Of a DNA stretch of 20,787 nucleotides, positions 15,979 through 20,787 are shown in pieces. The stretch is from contig CALEZD010000111.1 of assembly GCA_937928385.1 (NCBI GenBank), forward strand, positions 1-20,787. Reading direction: 5' to 3'. Position 1 is the first letter of the stretch. Every line of letters starts with the position of its first letter. The notes under the pieces were generated by a model. That model saw only the letters and a program-made list of their open reading frames with translations, was not told the DNA's origin and did no database searches. The DNA is from an uncultured Bacteroidota bacterium. Its GTDB lineage: Bacteria; Bacteroidota; Bacteroidia; Chitinophagales; Chitinophagaceae. A program made the position numbers and the translations under genes.

Positions 15979-16662
15979 ATGGATTTTCTTGGGAAAATAT
16001 TGGTAGTAGATGATGAACCGGATATAGTTGAATTTATCAGCTACAACCTGAAGAGTAAGGGTTACCAGACAGCCACGGCTGCAGATGGTATAGAGGCTAT
16101 AAGAAAAGCCAAAGAATTCAAGCCCGACCTCATATTGCTGGATGTGATGATGCCGAATAAAGACGGTATGCAGACCATACGAGAGCTGAGGCAGACACCC
16201 GGCTTCGAAAGTATTGCTATTATCTTCCTGACAGCACTCAGCGATGAGAAATCAGAGATTGAGGGGCTGAACCTCGGTGCAGATGATTATATAGCCAAAC
16301 CCATCAAGCCCGAACTATTGCTGACACGTATTGCAGCAGCCCTAAGGCGTACCCGGCCAGACGAGGACAAGGAACAAAAACTCACCTTCGGCGACCTTGA
16401 AATCAATAAGACCAAGTTTACAGTTACCTACCAGGGCAGAGAAATACTACTTGCGAAAAAAGAGTTTGAGCTGTTACAGTTATTAGCATCCAAACCCGGA
16501 CGTGTATTCCTGCGCAACGAGATTTTGCAGCGCGTGTGGGGTACAGATGTAATAGTGGGCGACCGTACCATAGACGTACACATACGTAAGATACGCCAGA
16601 AGATAGGCATTGACCTGATTACCACCGTAAAAGGCGTAGGATATAAATTTGAAATGGTGTAG
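15979..16662 (+). CDS. OmpR/PhoB-family response regulator
   Basis: 227 residues from the ATG at 15979 (the frame extends to a TTG at 15955, but MDFLGKILVVDDEPD is the natural start). Receiver domain (about 5-120): acidic pair D11/D12, phospho-acceptor D55 in LILLDVMMPNKDG, T85 in FLTALSD and K107 in DDYIAKP. Winged-helix DNA-binding domain (about 140-226): LTFGDLEIN, KKEFELLQLLASKPG, RVWGTDVIVGDRTIDVHIRKIRQKIG and VKGVGYKFE. The histidine kinase gene starts 12 bases downstream, so the two form a pair. The sequence resembles the PhoB branch, but no pho genes are near, so I give no symbol. Confidence 0.95.
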   Translation: MDFLGKILVVDDEPDIVEFISYNLKSKGYQTATAADGIEAIRKAKEFKPDLILLDVMMPNKDGMQTIRELRQTPGFESIAIIFLTALSDEKSEIEGLNLGADDYIAKPIKPELLLTRIAAALRRTRPDEDKEQKLTFGDLEINKTKFTVTYQGREILLAKKEFELLQLLASKPGRVFLRNEILQRVWGTDVIVGDRTIDVHIRKIRQKIGIDLITTVKGVGYKFEMV

Positions 16663-16674
16663 TTTTAAATAACT

Positions 16675-17733
16675 ATGTCATTCCTCGATACCAAAAATGC
16701 CTCCCCAAGGCTGTTATCCACCATTACGGCGTTGATTATATCAACAGTCAATGCCGCGATGAGCCTGTTCCTGGCATGGGGTATGTGGCATATACCCATC
16801 ATAGTATTCGTTACCACATTTATCATCATTTACTGGATATACAACTATACCCTGCAGCACTTCATCTACAGGAAAATAAAGCTGATATACAAATTCATCT
16901 ACCAGACCAAGGCTACTAAAAAAGAAGAATTCTTTTACGAAAATATATTGCCGCAAAAGTCGCTGGAAGAGGTGAATATGGATGTGCAGAAATGGGCTAC
17001 ACAGAAAAAAGACGAGATAGAAATGCTGCGTGCCAACGAGCAGTTCCGCAAAGAATTCCTGATGAACCTGGCGCACGAATTACGCACACCCATCTTCGCT
17101 GTACAGGGCTATGTAGACACTTTAGCAGGCGGTGCTATTCACGATAATAATGTGAATATGAAATTCCTGAACAATGCTGCCAAAGGGATAGACAGGCTGG
17201 TGAACCTGGTAGATGACCTGGATGAAATATCCAAGCTGGAATCTGGAAGGATTCCGATTATACAGGAGTCATTCGTAATACAGGACCTGATAAAAGACGT
17301 GTATGAAGAAATGACCCTCCGTGCCCAGGAAAAAGAGATGCAGCTCTTATTAAAGAAAGGCACTGAACGTCCCCTGACCGTATATGCCGACAAGCCCAAA
17401 ATAAGGCAGGTACTGACTAACCTGGTGGAAAATGCCATCAAATACGGAAATGAGGGCGGACAGGTGACCTGCGGCTGTTACGAAATGGACGAAAGGAATA
17501 TATATATAGAAGTGTCTGACAACGGGCCGGGCATAGCCGAAGAGCATCTTCCACGTATATTTGAGCGCTTTTACCGTGCCGACCGCAGTCGTAGCAGGCA
17601 TATTGGCGGCACCGGCCTTGGGCTGGCCATAGTCAAACATATAGTTGAAGCACATGGGCAAACCGTAACCGTTCGCAGTAAGGTAGGGGTGGGCTCTTCT
17701 TTCGGCTTCACATTGGAAAAAGGCAAGGAATAG
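16675..17733 (+). CDS. PhoR-like sensor histidine kinase
   Basis: 352 residues. Two adjacent TM helices (about 13-35 and 40-58) with almost no periplasmic loop; then a cytoplasmic linker, the dimerisation domain with the H box NLAHELRTPIFAVQGY (phospho-acceptor H134), and the ATPase domain with N box VLTNLVENAIKYG (N253), G1 SDNGPGI (281-287), F box IFERFYRAD and G2 GGTGLGLAIVKHI (311-323). All catalytic boxes are intact. With no real extracytoplasmic domain the kinase probably senses something in the membrane or a partner protein. It is the cognate kinase of the regulator 12 bases upstream. Confidence 0.95.
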   Translation: MSFLDTKNASPRLLSTITALIISTVNAAMSLFLAWGMWHIPIIVFVTTFIIIYWIYNYTLQHFIYRKIKLIYKFIYQTKATKKEEFFYENILPQKSLEEVNMDVQKWATQKKDEIEMLRANEQFRKEFLMNLAHELRTPIFAVQGYVDTLAGGAIHDNNVNMKFLNNAAKGIDRLVNLVDDLDEISKLESGRIPIIQESFVIQDLIKDVYEEMTLRAQEKEMQLLLKKGTERPLTVYADKPKIRQVLTNLVENAIKYGNEGGQVTCGCYEMDERNIYIEVSDNGPGIAEEHLPRIFERFYRADRSRSRHIGGTGLGLAIVKHIVEAHGQTVTVRSKVGVGSSFGFTLEKGKE

Positions 17734-17743
17734 CTCCCTGCTA

Positions 17744-17774
17744 TTGGGTTATACACAATAATTACATATCTTCG
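17744..17774 (+). promoter_or_regulatory. Possible promoter of the small unknown gene
   Basis: TTG (17744-17746) and TATCTTCG (17767-17774, one base off TAnnTTTG) are separated by 20 bases, 25 bases before the ATG at 17800. A purine-rich GAGAGAGA stands just before the ATG. Confidence 0.4.
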
Positions 17775-17799
17775 ACTTATACATAAGTAAGAGAGAGAT

Positions 17800-18153
17800 A
17801 TGCACCCTAAGATACTTGAGCTATTTAGCAACCGCATATATGGGGCCGAATTCCTGAAACTATACGAAGATATGGCCAACACCTATACAGGCGACTGTAT
17901 AGAGCAGTTATATGAAGAAGCATCCCTCCGGGAAGTCCCGCTGTCCTTTACTGAAATCAGTGCACGTGTAGCGTCTTTCAACAATGAGCTCATCAACCGT
18001 GCTACCTGGATACGTGACGACTACAAAGAGAACAAAGGCTACTCATCCCCAAAGCTTACCCGGGGTTGTAAAAAAATCATCAGCCGTTGCGTAAAAGACT
18101 ATTTGCGTGCCATGCAGCTTGCCAACCGAACCACCACCTTCCAGCCAGCATAA
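17800..18153 (+). CDS. Small helical protein of unknown function
   Basis: 117 residues, no signal peptide or TM helix, charged and mostly helical by appearance. The C-terminal part TRGCKKIISRCVKDYLRAMQ is basic and holds two Cys seven residues apart. I recognise no family. Reasons to think it real: a possible promoter and purine-rich site just upstream, codon use like its neighbours, and a hairpin right after the stop. It is 66 bases downstream of the histidine kinase on the same strand and could be partly read through from it. Confidence 0.6.
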   Translation: MHPKILELFSNRIYGAEFLKLYEDMANTYTGDCIEQLYEEASLREVPLSFTEISARVASFNNELINRATWIRDDYKENKGYSSPKLTRGCKKIISRCVKDYLRAMQLANRTTTFQPA

Positions 18154-18158
18154 AAAAG

Positions 18159-18181
18159 AAGCTACCCGCGAAGGGTAGCTT
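18159..18181. terminator. Hairpin after the small unknown gene
   Basis: A perfect 9-bp stem (18159-18167 with 18173-18181, AAGCTACCC/GGGTAGCTT) with loop GCGAA, six bases after the stop of the unknown gene. The run of T expected after a terminator is on the minus strand (complement of the A run at 18152-18157), so it may stop leftward transcription better than rightward. Confidence 0.65.
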
Positions 18182-18315
18182 GATACATACATATAGAGGA
18201 AAGAGAAGACGAAGTTGATACTTTTTCCGGTGTAAAGTATTAATAATCTTACCGTTAAGTATACATACAAAGCTCGTTGATAGAAGTGAACTATGCTAAC
18301 CAAGTTAACAACGGA

Positions 18316-18324
18316 TAATCCACA
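18316..18324 (+). promoter_or_regulatory. DnaA-box-like site (one mismatch)
   Basis: TAATCCACA differs from the DnaA box TTATCCACA at its second base. Same orientation as the perfect box 200 bases to the right. Confidence 0.35.
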
Positions 18325-18356
18325 TTTATACCTCTTTTTGTGTAAGAATTTATAAC

Positions 18357-18384
18357 ATTGATTATCAATTAATTGCATCAATTA
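18357..18384. repeat. Overlapping AT-rich palindromes
   Basis: ATTGAT-T-ATCAAT (18357-18369), CAATTAATTG (18366-18375) and TAATTG-CAT-CAATTA (18370-18384) overlap within 28 bases. Each is a perfect inverted repeat. Possible protein-binding or unwinding element. Confidence 0.55.
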
Positions 18385-18516
18385 TACTCACAATAGTACG
18401 ATTAACACACATGTATATTAACCTGGCCTCTTTTAACCCATCACTTCATATAACTTATTCAAAATATTGATTTTCATTTATTTATATGCACTTTATATCC
18501 TGAACTATACAAATGG

Positions 18517-18525
18517 TTATCCACA
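18517..18525 (+). promoter_or_regulatory. Perfect DnaA box
   Basis: TTATCCACA, identical to the consensus DnaA box. A further related sequence, CAATCCACA (two mismatches), follows at 18538-18546. Confidence 0.45.
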
Positions 18526-18576
18526 TCAATTAACAGTCAATCCACAAAACACGGTCATATTGTACATTGGGCAATA

Positions 18577-19092
18577 TTACAGGTACCTGTCTTTTATTAC
18601 CTGTATATGGTGGAGCAAATGGCCGGCTATAATATATGCCAGTGCCCTTGTTGTAAAATAAGTCCCATCAGAATTATTTGCCCGCTGTACACTCTGCTGC
18701 TCCGTAATATTGGCCAGCAGGTGCAAGGTAGCTGCTCTCACAGCAGCGAATTCCTCCAGTATATCATCCATAGTTCTGCCTGTATAGGGGGCATTTTCAG
18801 CGTACAGGTTTTCGTCCATGCTACTTAGTATGGCACCCATGTCGCCACGGGCCGCCACCAGTGCGCGATAGCTCATTACCCGCTCTGTATCTGTTATATG
18901 CAACAGCACTTGTTTAATACTCCATTTACCATCTGCATAGCGGTAATCATGTATATCTGCCGGCAAAGTTGTAAAGAAATCCGTAACTTCTTTCGCCTGT
19001 TGCTTCAGCACATCAATAATATCCCCCTGTGGAACCAAATCAATATAGCGTTGAAAATATGGCCGGTATTCAGCCGATAGTGGAGGTTGCAT
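18577..19092 (-). CDS. DinB-superfamily protein
   Basis: 171 residues forming a four-helix bundle of the DinB_2 type. KWSIKQVLLHITDTERVM (57-73) supplies H65 and AGHLLHHIQVIKDRYL (156-171) supplies H158 and H162, the usual metal-binding His triad of this superfamily; the middle part carries a helix with RALVAARGD. Members include metal-dependent thiol S-transferases and many proteins of unknown role, so the reaction cannot be given. The start at 19092 is the only good ATG at the head of the domain. It is a single gene, divergent from the lipocalin gene 89 bases away. Confidence 0.88.
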   Translation of the reverse strand: MQPPLSAEYRPYFQRYIDLVPQGDIIDVLKQQAKEVTDFFTTLPADIHDYRYADGKWSIKQVLLHITDTERVMSYRALVAARGDMGAILSSMDENLYAENAPYTGRTMDDILEEFAAVRAATLHLLANITEQQSVQRANNSDGTYFTTRALAYIIAGHLLHHIQVIKDRYL

Positions 19093-19181
19093 CTTGTAGT
19101 ATATTTTAGGTAAAGATAAATAGCAGGAATGATCTACATCATTTCTATTGTCCTGTCAATCAGCTAACTTAACAACAGTTT

Positions 19182-19718
19182 ATGAAAATCATTGTTAGAT
19201 ATAGTATGAGATACCTCACAGCTTTTCTGGCTATCGTACTTTTAAATGCGTGCGGCAATATGAAAGAACTGGAAACAGTACCCAAAGTAGATGTACAAAG
19301 ATATATGGGAAGGTGGTACGAGATTGCCTCATTTCCTCAGTCTTTCCAAAAGGGTTGCAGTTGCACAATAGCAGAATATGAACTGATGGACAATGGTAAA
19401 GTGCGTGTTACCAACAGTTGCGATGCCAACGGCAAAAAGAAAATAGCTACAGGCAAAGCGTGGGTAACAGATAAAGCAACCAACGCCAAACTGAAGGTAT
19501 CATTCTTCTGGCCCTTCAGCGGAAAATATTGGATTATAGACCTGGCGGATGATTATAGCTATGCCGTAGTGGGCCACCCCAACCGCGACTACCTGTGGAT
19601 ACTGAGCCGCACACCACAGGTGGATAAAGAACTGTACCAACAGATAGTGGACCGGGCAAAGGCCAAAGGCTTTGATATTACCCGTCTGCAGGTTACCCGG
19701 CAGGATGGCTGCATGTAG
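19182..19718 (+). CDS. blc: Bacterial lipocalin (outer-membrane lipoprotein Blc)
   Basis: 178 residues, close to E. coli Blc (177). The lipoprotein signal ends LLNAC with C24 as lipidated residue. The lipocalin signature YMGRWYEIASFPQSFQKGC (41-59) holds the conserved G-x-W; later blocks are KGKAWVTD-like, LKVSFFWPFSGKYWIIDL, YAVVGHPNRDYLWILSRTP and the C-terminal helix (KELYQQIVDRAKAKGF). Blc proteins bind fatty acids or lysophospholipids at the outer membrane and are often induced by envelope stress. A second ATG at 19206 (Met-9) would also give a working signal peptide. Its stop is three bases from that of the convergent methyltransferase gene. Confidence 0.94.
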   Translation: MKIIVRYSMRYLTAFLAIVLLNACGNMKELETVPKVDVQRYMGRWYEIASFPQSFQKGCSCTIAEYELMDNGKVRVTNSCDANGKKKIATGKAWVTDKATNAKLKVSFFWPFSGKYWIIDLADDYSYAVVGHPNRDYLWILSRTPQVDKELYQQIVDRAKAKGFDITRLQVTRQDGCM

Positions 19719-19721
19719 TTC

Positions 19722-20627
19722 CTATACTTTCTCAAACACCAGGCGGTAATGGTCCATTATCTCTTTCTCAAAACATACCCTGTTGGGGCTGATACGGAAT
19801 ATAGCCACCTGGTGCCTGAACTCCTTGTCAGTGAGGTATTTAGGAATAAGCGATGCAAACAATAGGTACTTACGCAGATTAAACTTCCTGAACTTTTTGC
19901 GCCACTGGCCAATCGTCTCTATATAATCTAGCCGGCCACTGCTTTGCGATATCAGTTTGAATTTGGGCTCTGCATTACGTATTACCATCTCGGGGCCGTA
20001 GGGCAGCCACGAGCCGGGAAACTGTTTGACCATCAATGCACATACATGTGCGGCTGAACCCGGTTCTGCATTGATATCAAAATCCTCCCACTCTATCATG
20101 TTCTTACTAAAGGTCATGGTTTGCATATAAAACCTGCCGCCAACAGGTAAAAGATTATACAGCGTATCGAAAAAGTTGCGGTACACTTCTTCCTGCTTGC
20201 CTGCCTGCCATTCTTCTACCGAGCAAAAATGCTCCAGGCCACCTATACAGGTAATAGCGTCAAAAGTCCCGTAGTCTTCGGGCTTTACGTAGCGACAATC
20301 CTGCACCAGTACATTAAGGCCGTTTTGCCTGCAGGCTTCTGCCTGTCCTTCTGACAATGTGAGGCCAATGCTTGTAGCACCGCGTTCTTTGGTTATATAG
20401 TTTGAGAAAGGGCCCCAGCCACATGCCATATCCAGCACCCTGCTACCCTCGCGTATATTCAGGCTGTCTGCTATGAATTTGTGTTTTGCCTTCTGGGCTT
20501 CTTCCAGTGTCATCGAAAAATCGCCATCGTATTTGGCGCCACTGTAGTCCCCGGTCTCGCCCATGCTCAGGCGGAAAATCTTATCGATGGTAGTGTAGGT
20601 AAAGTCTAAATCATTTTTTCCTGCCAT
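19722..20627 (-). CDS. CMAS/CFA-synthase-family SAM-dependent methyltransferase
   Basis: 301 residues. The layout follows cyclopropane-fatty-acid/mycolic-acid synthases: FTYTTIDKIFRLSMG at the N-terminus, then MTLEEAQKAKHKFIADSL, SAM-binding motif I VLDMACGWG (64-72), IGLTLSEGQ (87-95) and CIGGLEHF (127-134) with E132 at the site of the conserved catalytic Glu. However, the Cys of YSCAY is replaced by Gly (G30 in DYSGAKY) and the His that normally binds bicarbonate is replaced by Gln (Q169 in FYMQTMT). It may therefore methylate something else. The ATG at 20627 is preferred over a TTG at 20651. It lies tail to tail with blc. Confidence 0.85.
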   Translation of the reverse strand: MAGKNDLDFTYTTIDKIFRLSMGETGDYSGAKYDGDFSMTLEEAQKAKHKFIADSLNIREGSRVLDMACGWGPFSNYITKERGATSIGLTLSEGQAEACRQNGLNVLVQDCRYVKPEDYGTFDAITCIGGLEHFCSVEEWQAGKQEEVYRNFFDTLYNLLPVGGRFYMQTMTFSKNMIEWEDFDINAEPGSAAHVCALMVKQFPGSWLPYGPEMVIRNAEPKFKLISQSSGRLDYIETIGQWRKKFRKFNLRKYLLFASLIPKYLTDKEFRHQVAIFRISPNRVCFEKEIMDHYRLVFEKV

Positions 20628-20671
20628 AATATTGGATTGCGTTACCAACAATATACATTAAAAACCGCAAA

Positions 20672-20687
20672 TATGCATCGTTGCATA
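20672..20687. repeat. Inverted repeat upstream of the methyltransferase gene
   Basis: TATGCA/TGCATA, 6-bp arms (20672-20677 and 20682-20687) around TCGT, 45 bases upstream of the ATG. Possible operator; short enough to be chance. Confidence 0.3.
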
Positions 20688-20749
20688 ATGGAAGAATTGT
20701 ATTCTTTTGCCGGATTGAGTACTTAAGAGGTGAACATTTCCTAAAAGCA

Positions 20750-20784
20750 AAAATCCCCCAACATTTTTAGTGTTGGGGGATTTT
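20750..20784. terminator. Strong bidirectional intrinsic terminator
   Basis: A perfect 14-bp stem (20750-20763 with 20771-20784, GC core CCCCC/GGGGG) with a 7-base loop and TTTT at the end of each arm's strand. No rightward gene precedes it, so it most likely ends a leftward gene lying beyond the right edge of the window. Confidence 0.88.
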
Positions 20785-20787
20785 AAA

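Larger units (their letters stand above)
18182..18576. other. AT-rich gene-free region with DnaA-box-like sites
   Basis: About 395 bases without a credible ORF between convergent transcripts. It is clearly richer in A and T than its surroundings. It holds a perfect and a one-mismatch DnaA box, a group of overlapping palindromes, a 7-bp hairpin (18218-18224 with 18234-18240) and the repeated motif CATCAATTA (18376-18384 and 18524-18532). See the findings for the idea that this is a replication or DnaA-binding region. Confidence 0.55.

Noticed and set aside
1..20787. Mobile element, prophage or defence island
   Set aside because: No transposase, integrase, terminal repeats, tRNA target or known defence domain was seen; the genes are mostly conserved chromosomal ones.

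Overview
The window looks like ordinary chromosome from a member of the Bacteroidota, most probably the Chitinophagaceae or a close relative (inference). The grounds are two proteins ending in type IX secretion (T9SS) type A sorting domains, -7 promoter boxes of the TAnnTTTG type at several genes, few Shine-Dalgarno sequences, an SBBP-repeat secreted protein, and gene products typical of that phylum. There are no tRNAs, rRNAs, insertion sequences, phage genes or CRISPR repeats. I found no complete new defence or mobile system.

Layout. Bases 1-2083: the 3' end of a T9SS-secreted protein on +, a strong bidirectional terminator, then an MlaF-type lipid-transport ATPase and a short-chain dehydrogenase on -. 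Bases 2084-7229: a gene-free gap, a small two-TM protein with a four-helix-bundle sensor domain but no output domain (+), and a 1349-residue T9SS beta-propeller/Ig protein (-) converging on it. Bases 7329-9837 (-): an envelope cluster made of an outer-membrane barrel protein followed by lemA and two TPM-domain genes. Bases 9974-13024 (+): kynureninase, a putative lipoprotein and RibF. Bases 13021-14756 (-): a DEDDy 3'-5' exonuclease followed two bases later by holA (DNA polymerase III delta). Bases 14906-18153 (+): a membrane coiled-coil protein, an OmpR/PhoB-type response regulator with its histidine kinase, and a small unknown protein. Bases 18154-18576: a gene-free AT-rich gap with one perfect and one near-perfect DnaA box and nested palindromes. 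Bases 18577-20627: a DinB-fold protein (-), a Blc lipocalin (+) and a CMAS-family methyltransferase (-). The window ends in a strong terminator.

How the genes work together. Several modules concern the cell envelope: MlaF, LemA/TPM, the outer-membrane barrel, Blc and the two-component system. The holA/exonuclease pair and RibF are housekeeping. Three convergent gene pairs are packed tail to tail with 7, 3 or no bases between them and no hairpin. The points most worth a second look are the DnaA-box/palindrome gap near 18.3-18.5 kb, the methyltransferase that has lost two of the usual bicarbonate ligands of cyclopropane synthases, the output-less four-helix-bundle sensor, and the LemA operon that pairs an exported with a soluble TPM protein.
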